Assembly: GCA_017434185.1 (NCBI GenBank)
Contig: JAFRFV010000138.1
Location: 1 to 56,400 of the forward strand
Direction of reading: 5' to 3'
Length of the DNA stretch: 56,400 nt
Origin: Coriobacteriales bacterium
Lineage (GTDB): Bacteria > Actinomycetota > Coriobacteriia > Coriobacteriales > RUG844
The notes under the pieces were generated by a model. That model was not told the DNA's origin. It did no database searches and was given only the letters and a program-made list of their open reading frames with translations. Positions 1 to 10,128 of the stretch are shown one piece after another (positions within the stretch are counted from its first letter, which is position 1; every line of letters starts with the position of its first letter). The position numbers and the translations under genes were made by a program.

Positions 1-212
1 AGCATCGGGATGCCGATGGCGACGAGCGCCGTACCAGCGACGATGTTGATAGCGCGCCCCAGAAAGCCGCGCACGCGCGTCTCGACGGAAGGCTCGGGAG
101 TGGGGGAAGCGGGCTTGGCGGACACATACTCGAAGACGGAGGAGTGCTGCGCAGGGGCGTCGCTCCAGTCGTCAGAGGTGGTGTGGATGTGGATGGTCTT
201 GTTGTCGGTCAT
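1..212 (-). CDS. Partial hypothetical protein with predicted membrane segment
   Basis: This is the N-terminal part of a gene that runs off the left edge. It starts at an ATG at 212 preceded by a GGAGCT Shine-Dalgarno sequence 9-10 bases upstream. The roughly 70 visible residues begin MTDNKTIHIHTTSDDW, continue with a Ser/Pro/Glu-rich stretch, and then enter a hydrophobic segment (INIVAGTALVAIGIPML) that looks like the start of a transmembrane helix. I recognise no family. The gene is the next one leftwards after purC, with a terminator between them, so it is probably a separate transcription unit. Confidence 0.6.
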   Translation of the reverse strand, partial: MTDNKTIHIHTTSDDWSDAPAQHSSVFEYVSAKPASPTPEPSVETRVRGFLGRAINIVAGTALVAIGIPM

Positions 213-346
213 GATGATCAGCTCCTATCTGCCAAGCATCATAGGGAATCGCGCGGGGGGCGACGGCGCGCCGGTGACATGCCGTCACCATGCGACAACG
301 TGCCGTTACGAACGGCGGGGATCATGGGGATAAGCGCTGCACTGCG

Positions 347-415
347 CTCGCAACACACACAAAGTTCCGCTGGATGCCGCAGGAGCCCCGTCCAGACGAA
401 TCGTGTGTGTGCGAG
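347..415. repeat. Imperfect palindromic intergenic element
   Basis: Positions 213-535 contain no gene that I can support. The stretch 347-415 is an imperfect inverted repeat. CTCGCAACACACAC on the left faces GTGTGTGTGCGAG on the right, and inside them CGCTGGA faces TCCAG. It is flanked on both sides by GGGGATAAGCGC (326-337 and 416-427), the 9-mer iterated throughout this window. It resembles the other palindromic elements described here but is more degenerate. Confidence 0.45.
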
Positions 416-470
416 GGGGATAAGCGCTGTGCACGCACGACCGCAAGCGGGAGCAGCGCGTCCCTCGCAC

Positions 471-510
471 AAAAAAGACGCTCCTTCGAGGCATCACGAA
501 GGAGCGTCCC
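471..510 (-). terminator. Rho-independent terminator after purC
   Basis: Read on the minus strand, GGGACGCTCCTTCG is followed by a short loop, the complementary CGAAGGAGCGTC and then a run of six T. This is a canonical intrinsic terminator 26 bases past the purC stop, and it closes the purine block. Confidence 0.9.
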
Positions 511-535
511 TGCTTGCGGCGGTGGTACGAGCGGC

Positions 536-1219
536 TTACGCGAAGAAGAGCTCGTTGAGCTCGAGCGGCTGGATGTAGACGCCGTCCTTGTAGACGCGCA
601 TGTTACCGGAAGCGATCTCGTCGATGAGCATGACGTCGCCGTTGGCGTCGTAGCCGAACTCGAACTTGATGTCGTACAGGTCCAGACCCTTGGCGGCCAT
701 GTCGTCAGCCACGAGCTTGGTGATCTTCTGGGTGAGCTTGACGATGGCGTCGTACTGCTCGCCGCTCATGATACCCAGCACGATCAGGCCGTCCTTGGTG
801 ACCAGCGGATCGCCCTTGGCGTCGTCCTTGAAGGTGGTCTCCACATAGTAGGGCAGGTCAGCGGCCTCCTCGATGTAGTCGCTGTAGCGGCGATAGAAGG
901 AACCGACGGCCTTGCGGCGGCAGATGACCTCCAGGCCCTTGCCAAAGGTCTTGGCGGGCTTGACCTCCATGGTGGTGTCATCCAGGTTGGCGGCCACGAA
1001 GTGATTGGGGATGCCGGCCTCGTTGATCTTGTCGAAGTAGTACTGGGTCATACGCAGGTTGATGTTGCCAACGCCCTCGATGGTCAGACCGATGGTGTTC
1101 ATGCCGGGGTCGAAGACGCCGTCGGCACCGGTGCAGTCATCCTTGAAAGCGAGCAGGTAATTGCCATTGTCGAGTGCGAAGACGTTCTTGGTCTTGCCCG
1201 TGTAAACCAGTTTCTTCAT
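536..1219 (-). CDS. purC: Phosphoribosylaminoimidazole-succinocarboxamide synthase (SAICAR synthetase)
   Basis: This enzyme joins aspartate to CAIR with ATP to make SAICAR in cytosolic purine synthesis. The protein is 227 aa and begins [18 protein letters not shown], the family's N-terminal signature with the KTK-type nucleotide-binding loop. It later has [33 protein letters not shown] in two overlapping motif blocks, and DIKFEFGY with LIDEI near the C-terminus. A longer in-frame start at 1315 exists, but the ATG at 1219 has a GGGAAGGG ribosome-binding site and matches the usual family start. A strong terminator hairpin (1272-1304) lies between purH and purC, so purC is expressed by read-through or from its own promoter. 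Confidence 0.95.
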   Translation of the reverse strand: MKKLVYTGKTKNVFALDNGNYLLAFKDDCTGADGVFDPGMNTIGLTIEGVGNINLRMTQYYFDKINEAGIPNHFVAANLDDTTMEVKPAKTFGKGLEVICRRKAVGSFYRRYSDYIEEAADLPYYVETTFKDDAKGDPLVTKDGLIVLGIMSGEQYDAIVKLTQKITKLVADDMAAKGLDLYDIKFEFGYDANGDVMLIDEIASGNMRVYKDGVYIQPLELNELFFA

Positions 1220-1271
1220 GTAGCGACCCTTCCCTTGTTCGAACGTGGAACCCGAAGTCTGTACGATAGCG

Positions 1272-1304
1272 CAAAAAGCGACCCCGCGGGGTTTCCGCGG
1301 GGTC
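1272..1304 (-). terminator. Intrinsic terminator or attenuator between purH and purC
   Basis: A perfect 10-bp stem (GACCCCGCGG, 5-nt loop, CCGCGGGGTC) occupies 1280-1304. On the minus strand it is followed by GCTTTTTGCG. It sits right after the purH stop and ends about 50 bases before the purC start. It would reduce transcription from purH into purC. Confidence 0.85.
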
Positions 1305-1315
1305 AGCGACAACAT

Positions 1316-2896
<1,581 letters not shown>

Positions 2897-2926
2897 GAGC
2901 CACTCCTTTTCTTGAGGCTGTTGAAC

Positions 2927-3550
2927 CTACGATAGCACCTGTACCACGCTGCGCCCCGCGTCGTTCACGGTCACGCGTACGCGATCCTCGGCGATCCACT
3001 GCAGCACCTGGGGATACAGCTTGTGCTCCACCTTGTGCATGGCGGCTTCGAAGTCCTCGAAGGACATGCCCGGCTCGATACGCACGGGCTCCTGGGCGAT
3101 GATGGGCCCACGGTCGTATTCGGCGTTGGCGAAGTGCACGGTGATGCCGCTCACCTTGACGCCGTGGTTCCACGCGTCCTGCATGGCGTGCGCGCCCACG
3201 AAACTGGGCAGCAGCGCGGGATGGATGTTGATCACGCGAGTGGGGAAGGCGTCCAGGATGTTGGCGCCCACCTTGCGCATGTAACCGGCCATGACCACGT
3301 AGTCCACGTCGTGGTTGCGCATGGCCATGGCGATCACGGCGTCGGCCAGGTCCGGTTCCGCGTAGGCTTCGCGCGTCATGTTCATCGTGGGGATAAGCGC
3401 TTCGCGTGCCCGCACCAGCCCATAGGCCTCGGGCTTGCTGGCGATCACGATCTGCACGCTGGCGTCCAGGGTGCCCGCCGCGATGGCGTCGATGATGGCC
3501 TGTAGGTTGGTCCCACTGCCGCTGATGAGAACGCCCAGCTTGATGGTCAT
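2927..3550 (-). CDS. purN: Phosphoribosylglycinamide formyltransferase (GART)
   Basis: This enzyme transfers a formyl group from 10-formyl-THF to GAR. The protein is 207 aa, the typical size. It starts MTIKLGVLISGSGTNLQAI (nucleotide/phosphate-binding loop) and contains the catalytic block VINIHPALLPSFVGAHA (Asn-His), followed by GVKVSGITVHFANAEYDRGP with the catalytic Asp. The start overlaps the purM stop by 4 bases (ATGA), implying translational coupling. One GATAAGCGC motif copy lies inside the gene near 3391. Confidence 0.96.
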   Translation of the reverse strand: MTIKLGVLISGSGTNLQAIIDAIAAGTLDASVQIVIASKPEAYGLVRAREALIPTMNMTREAYAEPDLADAVIAMAMRNHDVDYVVMAGYMRKVGANILDAFPTRVINIHPALLPSFVGAHAMQDAWNHGVKVSGITVHFANAEYDRGPIIAQEPVRIEPGMSFEDFEAAMHKVEHKLYPQVLQWIAEDRVRVTVNDAGRSVVQVLS

Positions 3551-4608
3551 GCGTACACCACTTTACCCTTCGCGGCTGGGCCTTCGTCACTCGCGACGAT
3601 ACGACCCACCGTGTACACCTTCTCTCCGGCGGATTCCAGCTTCGCGGCGATGGCGGCTGCGGCATCCGGCGGGCAGATCACGCACAGGCCGATGCCCATG
3701 TTGAAGGTCTTGAGTGCCTGCTCCTGCGAGAGCGCCGCAGCGCTTATCACCTTGTTGATGATGGGCAGCACGGGCCAGCTGCCCAGTTGCACCTGCGCAT
3801 CGAGGCCGGCGGGCAGAGCGCGGTCCAGATTCTCGGTGATGCCACCACCGGTGATGTGCGCGAGCGAGTGCACAGGAAGCCCGGCCGCGAGCACATCGAG
3901 CACGCTGCGCACGTAGATGCGGGTGGGTGCCAGCAGCGCCTCGCCCAAGCTGCGGCCGTCCAAGTCGTCGCAGGGCGCGAGCAGCTGCTCGTTCGTGAGC
4001 TTGTCCGTTAGTGCGCGGCGCACCAGGCTGAAGCCGTTGCTGTGGATGCCGGTGGAGGCGCAGCCCAGGATCACATCGCCCTCGCGCACATTGGCGGGGT
4101 CGAGCATCTTGGGGCGATCCACCACGCCCACGCAGAAACCGGAGAGGTCGTAGTCGTCCGGGTCCATGACTCCGGGGTGCTCCGCCATCTCTCCGCCGAT
4201 GAGCGAGCAACCCGCCTGACGGCAGCCTTCGGCGATACCGGCCACGATGCGCGCCACGTGCTCCGCACGCAGCTTACCTATGGCGACGTAGTCCAGGAAG
4301 AACAGCGGCTCGGCACCGCAGGCCAGGATGTCGTTGGCGCACATGGCCACCAGGTCGATGCCCACCGTGTCGTGCATGTCCAGACGCTGGGCGAGTGCGA
4401 GCTTGGTGCCCACGCCGTCGGTACCGGACACCAGCAGCGGATCCGCCATGTCCTTGGCGGCGGCGATGGAGAACAGGCCTCCGAAACCACCGATGTCACC
4501 CACGACTTCGGGTCGATAGGTCGACTTGACCGCGGCGCGGATCGCACCCACCGCTCGGGCGCCCTCGCTGGTATCGACTCCGGCGTCCTTGTAGGTGAGC
4601 TCTGCCAT
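3547..4608 (-). CDS. purM: Phosphoribosylformylglycinamidine cyclo-ligase (AIR synthetase)
   Basis: This enzyme converts FGAM to AIR with ATP. The protein is 353 aa. The start at 4608 (MAELTYKDAGVDTSEG) is chosen over a longer frame because AAGGAGACAC sits just upstream and AYKDAGVD-type N-termini are universal in PurM. Visible motifs are VSGTDGVGTKLALAQ, CANDILACGAEPLFFLDY, CSLIGGEMAEHPG and HITGGGITENLDRALP. It is 43 bases downstream of a sortase gene on the same strand, with CGCTTATCCCC, a copy of the iterated motif, in the gap. Confidence 0.96.
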   Translation of the reverse strand: MAELTYKDAGVDTSEGARAVGAIRAAVKSTYRPEVVGDIGGFGGLFSIAAAKDMADPLLVSGTDGVGTKLALAQRLDMHDTVGIDLVAMCANDILACGAEPLFFLDYVAIGKLRAEHVARIVAGIAEGCRQAGCSLIGGEMAEHPGVMDPDDYDLSGFCVGVVDRPKMLDPANVREGDVILGCASTGIHSNGFSLVRRALTDKLTNEQLLAPCDDLDGRSLGEALLAPTRIYVRSVLDVLAAGLPVHSLAHITGGGITENLDRALPAGLDAQVQLGSWPVLPIINKVISAAALSQEQALKTFNMGIGLCVICPPDAAAAIAAKLESAGEKVYTVGRIVASDEGPAAKGKVVYA

Positions 4609-4651
4609 GTGTGTCTCCTTGTCTCGTCGCTTATCCCCGGGAAGGGGCCGT

Positions 4652-5620
4652 CTACTTGATGACGTTGCCCTGCGCGTCAACCTCGACCGCCTGCACCAAC
4701 ATGCGCGCAGCGGTGTACTGATAATCGCAGGTGATGAAGCTGTACAGATGCTTGGCGCCGCTCACATCCACCCCTATATCGCGGCAGGACTTCTGCTGCG
4801 CACGGGCGATGTAATCCTTCAGGCGGTTGTCGTTGTCGAAGTAGGTGCGTCGCATCTCGCCCGAGCTGCGCTCGGTGTAGGCGCTGAAGATGAGCAGGCG
4901 ATGCGTCACGTTGTCGGGCGTGACCAGATAGATGTAGGGATGCTGGTCCCAGAAATCGCCCTCGGGGTATTTGAGCAGGCAGCGGAACATGCTGCCGTCC
5001 TGCATGCTGTGGCCGTAGATGATGCTGTGCAGGTCGCTGAAGTCGCGCTTGGAGTCGCAATCCATGTAGATGGCGCCCGATCGGGACGACTTGCCGTTGG
5101 CGTCACGATACAGGTAGTAGTCGTTGTCGGATGCCTGCACGATGGGGTAACTCACCTTGGTGTCGGGGATGTAGATCCAGCCCACGATGTTGGGAGAGAC
5201 CTTCCTGAGAGCATCCCAGTCGATGGTGATGTGGGGGATCTCGTCGGTGCCCTCCGCGACATCCATGGTGATGGTCACGTCGGCCTGCTTCTCGATATTG
5301 CTGTAGGTCTGACGTGCGGATATGTAGCCCCAGCCGTAATACGCCAAGCCACCGATGCCCGCCACGGCGGCGACGATGCAGATGATCAGGACGATGCGGG
5401 TGATAAGCCCTTTGGGAAGCGGCTTCTTCTGCTTGGGCTCCTTGGGTTCCTTGGCGGCCTTGGGCTTCTTGACCAGGGCGGTTCCAGCGGAATGGGCGCC
5501 AGCGGTGAGTTGCTTGGGTGCCTTGGAGGAGTGCGCACCGCCACTGGCCGCACCGCCGGCTGACTTGCTGTGTGCGCCAGCGCTGTGCGCGCCGCTGCGC
5601 TTGGGTTTCTTGTCTGCCAT
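4652..5620 (-). CDS. Class B sortase with GAHS-repeat cytoplasmic tail
   Basis: This is a membrane-bound cysteine transpeptidase of the sortase superfamily. The 322-aa protein has a long basic cytoplasmic tail (residues 1-70) with four GAHS repeats and Lys/Pro-rich KEPKEPKQKKP. One transmembrane helix follows (about 71-95, LITRIVLIICIVAAVAGIGG). The extracellular sortase fold has the catalytic His in IIYGHSM, Cys in FITCDYQY and Arg in TAARMLV. The DNDYYLYRD and FWDQHPYIYL blocks are typical of SrtB. No sorting-signal substrate (NPQTN or LPXTG) is encoded nearby, so its targets are unknown. It is co-directional with and close to purM, an unusual neighbour for a sortase. The start has AAGGAGACCTCG upstream. 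Confidence 0.9.
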   Translation of the reverse strand: MADKKPKRSGAHSAGAHSKSAGGAASGGAHSSKAPKQLTAGAHSAGTALVKKPKAAKEPKEPKQKKPLPKGLITRIVLIICIVAAVAGIGGLAYYGWGYISARQTYSNIEKQADVTITMDVAEGTDEIPHITIDWDALRKVSPNIVGWIYIPDTKVSYPIVQASDNDYYLYRDANGKSSRSGAIYMDCDSKRDFSDLHSIIYGHSMQDGSMFRCLLKYPEGDFWDQHPYIYLVTPDNVTHRLLIFSAYTERSSGEMRRTYFDNDNRLKDYIARAQQKSCRDIGVDVSGAKHLYSFITCDYQYTAARMLVQAVEVDAQGNVIK

Positions 5621-5783
5621 CGAGGTCTCCTTCCAATGGCCGACGGATGGCTTGAGCGAACGTTAACAGTATAAGGGCTTCGAACTGCTGCGACCACGGC
5701 GCGCGACTCAAGGCCGCAGAAAACACAAGCGCCCCGCAGAGGACTGCAGGGGCACCTGGTTGATCATCAGTGGTGCGGACTCA

Positions 5784-5894
5784 CTACTTCTTCTTCATCT
5801 CGTCGATGAAGCCCTTGGCGACGAAGACGGCGACGATGACGAGGATGGCAGCGCCCACGATCAGGCCGACAGTCAAAGCATGCTCTCCGAACAT
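5784..5894 (-). CDS. Small single-pass membrane peptide (36 aa)
   Basis: This is a short open frame with a good SD (AGGAGTT, 4-9 bases before the ATG). Its translation begins MFGEHALTVGLIVGAAILVI and ends in DEMKKK. One hydrophobic helix (about residues 7-27) is followed by a basic tail, which predicts a periplasm-out, tail-in small membrane protein. There is no recognised family. It stands alone between the sortase and the palindromic element at 6045-6164. The imperfect hairpin 5730-5757 (GCCCCGCAG/CTGCAGGGGC) could be its terminator. SD quality and hydrophobic composition support it as a real gene. Confidence 0.65.
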   Translation of the reverse strand: MFGEHALTVGLIVGAAILVIVAVFVAKGFIDEMKKK

Positions 5895-6044
5895 GAACAA
5901 CTCCTTTGCTCACGAACTACACCGGGTTTCGCACTCCCGGTGATGGTTACGATTACATTCCCTGCACCGACCATTCTATACGATGCGTGCACGTTCGTGG
6001 ATGGATATTCACCCAACGAATGGAAAACATCTGCGAAGCGGGGC

Positions 6045-6164
6045 TGGTCACGATTCACGCTCGTGGGGTTGTGGGATGGTCATTCTTGCGCCTCGTGGGG
6101 TTGTGCAACCCCATATCCTCGATTTCTGACCACGCTACAACCCCACGTGGTACGAAAATGACCA
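6045..6164. repeat. Four-unit palindromic element (32-nt period, 2 direct + 2 inverted)
   Basis: The intergenic stretch 5895-6216 holds no gene, only this element. TGGTCA occurs at 6045 and 6077, and its complement TGACCA at 6127 and 6159, so both arms have a 32-nt period. Each unit also carries a TGGGGTTG core (CGTGGGGTTGT in three of the four units), and the centre is the palindrome GGGGTTGTGCAACCCC (6097-6112). No transposase or integrase is adjacent. The same two-plus-two design recurs at 12484, 48708 and 54265 with different unit sequences. Confidence 0.85.
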
Positions 6165-6216
6165 CACGGTAGGTATAGAACGGCCGCACTAACGGCGATG
6201 GGGCCGCGCTTATCCC

Positions 6217-7203
6217 CTACTTGCCGGGGTAGCCAAGCTTGAGCGCGTTCACGAAACGGTTCCCGCCCTCGACGTAGTGGAAGCCCGGCAGCTTGCCGCA
6301 GTTCATGAGCGCAAGACCCAGGTTGAGAGCGCGCTTGGGGCTCACCTTGACGGCGTCGGCCAGCTCCTGGGCGCTGATCTGATCGTGGGGGATGATGGCG
6401 TTGACGCAGTCCTTGAGCAGGATCATGCGGCGGATGATCAGGATGCAGCTCGCGATGCCCAGCGCAGCGACCACGATGAAGACGGCCAGCAGGATTCCGC
6501 GGGCCACCGGGTCAACGATGAGGCCCTTGCCCATGAGCACACCCACCACGATAGCACCGATCGTGCCGATGGCACCGAAGATGAGGCAGGTGGCGGCGAG
6601 CGCCCTGAGCTCGTCGTTGTCGGCGGAGCCGAACCACGCGTGCTTGCGCTTCACGATGTACTGGCGGTTGGGCGGATAGCCCTGGTAGGGAGGCCGCCCG
6701 TCGGTGAAGGCGATGCGGTAGTTGTCCAGGTCGAGCACGCAGTCCTTGAGCTTGCGCTTGTTGATCATGTGGCGCAGCTCGTTGATGCAGGTGGCATCGG
6801 AGACCTTGGTCTTGCTGGCGATGTCGGCGATGTTGGTGTAGAAGCCCTCGGCGATGATGAGCTGGTAGAGCGCCTCGCGCTCGAGCGCATTGCGGGTGCG
6901 ACGGGAACCGGCAAGCAGCGTGATGCCAAAGATGATGCCCACGACCAGCGGAATGAGCGCCATGAGGGGCGAGCGACCCGTCTCGGCCGCGCTGGGCACA
7001 TAGCGCAGCACCAGATAGATGACGACGGCGGCGAGCACGCCTACGGTTATGAAGGATAAGCCCAGCCACTTGAGCACACCGGCCTTGCCGGAATCGACCT
7101 GCGGCGCAGGGGCATGACTGCGAGCGGGCGGCATACCCGGAGGAGGCGCGAGCGGCGCCGGAGGCATGGGTACCAATGGTTGCTGCTGATCCTGCTGTGA
7201 CAT
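6217..7203 (-). CDS. Hypothetical four-helix membrane protein with winged-helix-like segments
   Basis: The protein is 328 aa from the ATG at 7203, which has AAGGAGCCCCC directly upstream and follows the folP-folK stop by 14 bases. The N-terminal 40 residues are Pro/Ala/Gln-rich. Two hydrophobic helices (about 45-65 and 80-100) are followed by a soluble region with a DNA-binding-like sequence (YTNIADIASKTKVSDATC, about 120-150). Two further helices (about 205-260) come next, then a second similar region (ISAQELADAVKVSPKRALN). The repeated helix-turn-helix-like pattern after each membrane pair suggests an internal duplication. No function is recognised. It may be the last gene of the folate operon. 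Confidence 0.7.
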   Translation of the reverse strand: MSQQDQQQPLVPMPPAPLAPPPGMPPARSHAPAPQVDSGKAGVLKWLGLSFITVGVLAAVVIYLVLRYVPSAAETGRSPLMALIPLVVGIIFGITLLAGSRRTRNALEREALYQLIIAEGFYTNIADIASKTKVSDATCINELRHMINKRKLKDCVLDLDNYRIAFTDGRPPYQGYPPNRQYIVKRKHAWFGSADNDELRALAATCLIFGAIGTIGAIVVGVLMGKGLIVDPVARGILLAVFIVVAALGIASCILIIRRMILLKDCVNAIIPHDQISAQELADAVKVSPKRALNLGLALMNCGKLPGFHYVEGGNRFVNALKLGYPGK

Positions 7204-7217
7204 GGGGGCTCCTTCCG

Positions 7218-8537
7218 TCACGAGAGCTGTCCGAGCACCCCCACGATGCGGCCAACACTCACAGCATCCCTGCCGATGGGCGTGCCGTCCGCCAGCACGT
7301 GGCCGGGGGCGATCTCCATGAAGGGCATCATAACAAAGTCGCGCTCCAACTGCTTGGGGTGCGGCAAGGTCAATACCGGGTCGTTACTTGTGACGCCCTG
7401 GTAGTCCAGGATGTCCAGATCGAGAGGGCGCGGAGCATTGCGGAAGCTGCGGCGGCGGCCGGCCTGGTATTCGAAACCCTGCAGCTCCTGCAGCAGCACA
7501 CGGGGGTGCAGCCGGGTCCGGACGGCGATGACCGCGTTACCAAAGCTCGCTTGGTCAAGATAGTACGCCGGCTCGCTCTCGTAGACCTGCGAGACGGCGG
7601 TGACCTGCGTGAACGGGAGCTCACGGATGCAGTCGACCGCATCCTGCAGCGCCTGCACGCGGTCGGGGACGCTGTTGCAGCCGAGCGCGATGTACGCGGT
7701 CGCGGCGGGCTGCCGAAGCGAAGCGAGCGCCTGCGCATGTTGGGCGACGTCGTGCACGCGCAACACGCTGGCGCCCTTCGCAGCACCACGCATCGCCGCG
7801 GCGACGCTGCTCCAGATGCGTGTGGCAGGTTCGGGCTGGCCATAGTACGTGCCCAGGAATGTCTTGCGAGATACCGCCAGCATGACCGGATAGCCGGTGG
7901 CGGCGAGCCCATCGAGGTGCTCGAGCAATTCGAGGTTCTGCTGGTAGGTCTTACCGAAGCCGGGGCCGGGATCGATGCAGATGCGTTCGCGCGCCACGCC
8001 CGCAGCTTCCAGCAGCGCGGCCTGTTGCAGCAAGTAGTCACGCACGTCAGCCACAACGCCGGCTTCGCTGTAGCAGGGTGCCTGCTGCATGGTGGCGGGC
8101 TCGCCCAGCATATGCATGACCACCAGGCCCGCATCACAGCCGGCCGCGACCTCGCGCATCGCGGGGTCGCGGAAGCCGCTGACGTCGTTGATGATGTGCG
8201 CGCCCGCCTGCACGCACGCGCGCGCCACGCTCGCGTGACGTGTGTCGATGGAGATGAGTGGCGATGTGGAAGGACTCAGGGCGCGCACCACGGGCAACAC
8301 GCGGGCGAGTTCCTCCTGCTCGGTCACGGGTGCGGCACCCGGACGCGTGGACTCGCCGCCTACGTCGATGATGTCCGCACCCTGCTCGATCATGAGCCTG
8401 GCATGCGCGAGCGCCGCTTCAGGAGCGTCGTGCTCTCCCCCGTCGCTGAAACTGTCCGGGGTCACGTTGAGGATGCCCATGATGAGGGGCTTATCCGCTG
8501 GAATCTCCAGGGTATGCGGGCCGCACTGCCAGATCAT
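7218..8537 (-). CDS. folP: Fused dihydropteroate synthase-HPPK (FolP-FolK)
   Basis: This bifunctional folate enzyme of 439 aa is cytosolic. Residues 1-265 are dihydropteroate synthase: LIMGILNVTPDSFSDGG, IIDVGGESTRPGA, ISIDTRH, INDVSGF and an ICIDPGPGFGKT block. Residues about 285-439 are 6-hydroxymethyl-dihydropterin pyrophosphokinase: YIALGCNSVPDRVQAL, YESEPAY and the catalytic RPLDLDILDY. It therefore both activates the pterin and condenses it with p-aminobenzoate. No FolB (dihydroneopterin aldolase) gene is visible here. Its start lies 27 bases after folE's stop on the same strand. Confidence 0.95.
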   Translation of the reverse strand: MIWQCGPHTLEIPADKPLIMGILNVTPDSFSDGGEHDAPEAALAHARLMIEQGADIIDVGGESTRPGAAPVTEQEELARVLPVVRALSPSTSPLISIDTRHASVARACVQAGAHIINDVSGFRDPAMREVAAGCDAGLVVMHMLGEPATMQQAPCYSEAGVVADVRDYLLQQAALLEAAGVARERICIDPGPGFGKTYQQNLELLEHLDGLAATGYPVMLAVSRKTFLGTYYGQPEPATRIWSSVAAAMRGAAKGASVLRVHDVAQHAQALASLRQPAATAYIALGCNSVPDRVQALQDAVDCIRELPFTQVTAVSQVYESEPAYYLDQASFGNAVIAVRTRLHPRVLLQELQGFEYQAGRRRSFRNAPRPLDLDILDYQGVTSNDPVLTLPHPKQLERDFVMMPFMEIAPGHVLADGTPIGRDAVSVGRIVGVLGQLS

Positions 8538-8564
8538 GGCGTCAGCGCTCCTTTTGCGCGCGGC

Positions 8565-9131
8565 CTAGTGGAAGAACAGCTTGACGGCCTCGTCGCGAGT
8601 GGCGTGGCTGCTCTCGAAGATGCCGCGCACAGCGGATGTGGTGGTCTTGGAGCCGGGCTTCTTGACGCCGCGCATGGTCATGCACATGTGCTCGGCCTCG
8701 ATGACGACCATGCAGCCCATGGGCTCGAGCATCTCCACCAGGGTGTCGGCGATCTGGCTGGTGAGGCGTTCCTGCACCTGCGGACGGCGGGCATAGAGGT
8801 CAACCAGACGGGCGAGCTTGCTGATGCCGCAGATCTTGCCGCTCTTGCCGGGGATGTAGGCGATGTGCGCCACACCGTAGAAGGGCGCCAGATGGTGCTC
8901 GCACAGGGAGTACATGGGAATGTCGCGCACGACCACCATCTCGCGGTGATTCTCGTCGAAGAGCGTCTCGAACAGGGGCTCGGGCTTCTGCTCCAGGCCG
9001 GCGCAGATCTCCTGGTACATGCGGGCGACGCGCTCCGGGGTCTTGAGCAGACCCTCGCGATCGGGGTCCTCGCCGATGCCCTCCAGGATCAGGCGAACGC
9101 CCTGCGCTATCTTGTCGTGGTCCATGGCCAT
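8565..9131 (-). CDS. folE: GTP cyclohydrolase I
   Basis: This enzyme opens GTP to dihydroneopterin triphosphate, the first committed step of folate synthesis. The protein is 188 aa, standard for FolE-I. Zinc and active-site residues are visible in [13 protein letters not shown] and in [17 protein letters not shown], with [13 protein letters not shown] between them. The start at 9131 is chosen over an internal ATG four bases on because GGGAGG precedes it. It sits between metA and folP-folK, all on the minus strand with short gaps, so one folate/methionine transcript is likely. Confidence 0.97.
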   Translation of the reverse strand: MAMDHDKIAQGVRLILEGIGEDPDREGLLKTPERVARMYQEICAGLEQKPEPLFETLFDENHREMVVVRDIPMYSLCEHHLAPFYGVAHIAYIPGKSGKICGISKLARLVDLYARRPQVQERLTSQIADTLVEMLEPMGCMVVIEAEHMCMTMRGVKKPGSKTTTSAVRGIFESSHATRDEAVKLFFH

Positions 9132-9146
9132 GTTCGTGCCTCCCTT

Positions 9147-10067
9147 CTAGACGACACCCTGGGACAGATCGTAGGGCGTGGTCTGGTAGACATAATAGTT
9201 GAGCCAGTTGGTGTAGAGCAACTGCGCGTGCGCCCTCCAGGTGGAAAGGGGCTCACGCGTGGGGTCGTCATCGGGGAAGTAGTTGGCGGGAACGTCCGGG
9301 TCGATGCCCTTATCCACATCGCGGACGTATTCGCGCTTGAGGGTGTCGGGGTCGTACTCCGGATGCCCGAACACGAAGAAGTGGCGCGAGTCGTCGCTCT
9401 TGGCAAGGTAGACGCCGGCTTCCGGGGATGCGGCGATGATCTCGAGCAGCGGGTGGTTCTGGATGTCGGTGGCCAGGACCTCGGTGTAGCGGGAGTGCGG
9501 TGCCATGAAGAGGTCGTCGAAGCCGCGCACCCACGGCGAACTGGGCTTGACCACCCAGTGACGGAAGACGCCGGACACCTTGTGGTCGAGCTCGTGTTTG
9601 TTGATGCCGTAGTGGTAGTAGATGCCCGCCTGCGCGCCCCAGCAGATGTGCAGCACGGAGTGGACGTTGGTCTTGGACCACTCCATGACCTGCTTGAGTT
9701 CGTCCCAGTAGTCGACCTGCTCGAAGTCGAGCAGCTCCACGGGCGCACCGGTGATGATCATGCCGTCGAAGCGCTCGTTACGCACCTGGTCGAAGGTGCG
9801 GTAGAAGGTCTCCAGATGCTGCTCGCTCACGTTGCGGGACTCGTGCGTGGCCATGTGCAGCAGCTCGACCTCGATCTGCAACGGCGTGTTGGACAGCTTG
9901 CGCAGGATCTGGGTCTCGGTGGCGATCTTGGTGGGCATGAGGTTCAGGAGCAGCACGCGCAGCGGACGGATGTCCTGATGCATGGCGCGGAACTCCGTCA
10001 TGACGAAGATGTTCTCGCTTTCGAGTATCTGGGTTGCCGGCAGTGAATCCGGTATCCTGATGGGCAT
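9147..10067 (-). CDS. metA: Homoserine O-acetyltransferase (MetA family, predicted acetyl-CoA specific)
   Basis: This enzyme acylates L-homoserine to start methionine synthesis. The protein is 306 aa from the ATG at 10067, which has AGGAGGTGC upstream. The catalytic Cys142 is in [18 protein letters not shown], and His235 and Glu237 are in VFGHPEYDP, at the canonical positions. MetA enzymes are often called succinyltransferases by default. However, residue 111, which controls acyl choice in this family, is Glu here ([15 protein letters not shown]). Glu is the residue found in acetyl-CoA users, whereas succinyl users have Gly. The divergent metY, an O-acetylhomoserine enzyme, supports this. No SAM riboswitch is seen upstream. 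Confidence 0.95.
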   Translation of the reverse strand: MPIRIPDSLPATQILESENIFVMTEFRAMHQDIRPLRVLLLNLMPTKIATETQILRKLSNTPLQIEVELLHMATHESRNVSEQHLETFYRTFDQVRNERFDGMIITGAPVELLDFEQVDYWDELKQVMEWSKTNVHSVLHICWGAQAGIYYHYGINKHELDHKVSGVFRHWVVKPSSPWVRGFDDLFMAPHSRYTEVLATDIQNHPLLEIIAASPEAGVYLAKSDDSRHFFVFGHPEYDPDTLKREYVRDVDKGIDPDVPANYFPDDDPTREPLSTWRAHAQLLYTNWLNYYVYQTTPYDLSQGVV

Positions 10068-10128
10068 CCGTGCACCTCCTAGCATCGACGCGCGCCGTTG
10101 ACGAGCGCTTATGGGTATGTGCTGCTAT

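Noticed and set aside
7176-10046. 956-codon open frame on the plus strand
   Set aside because: It is the antisense shadow of folP-folK, folE and metA. The composition is typical of a shadow frame and there is no family match.
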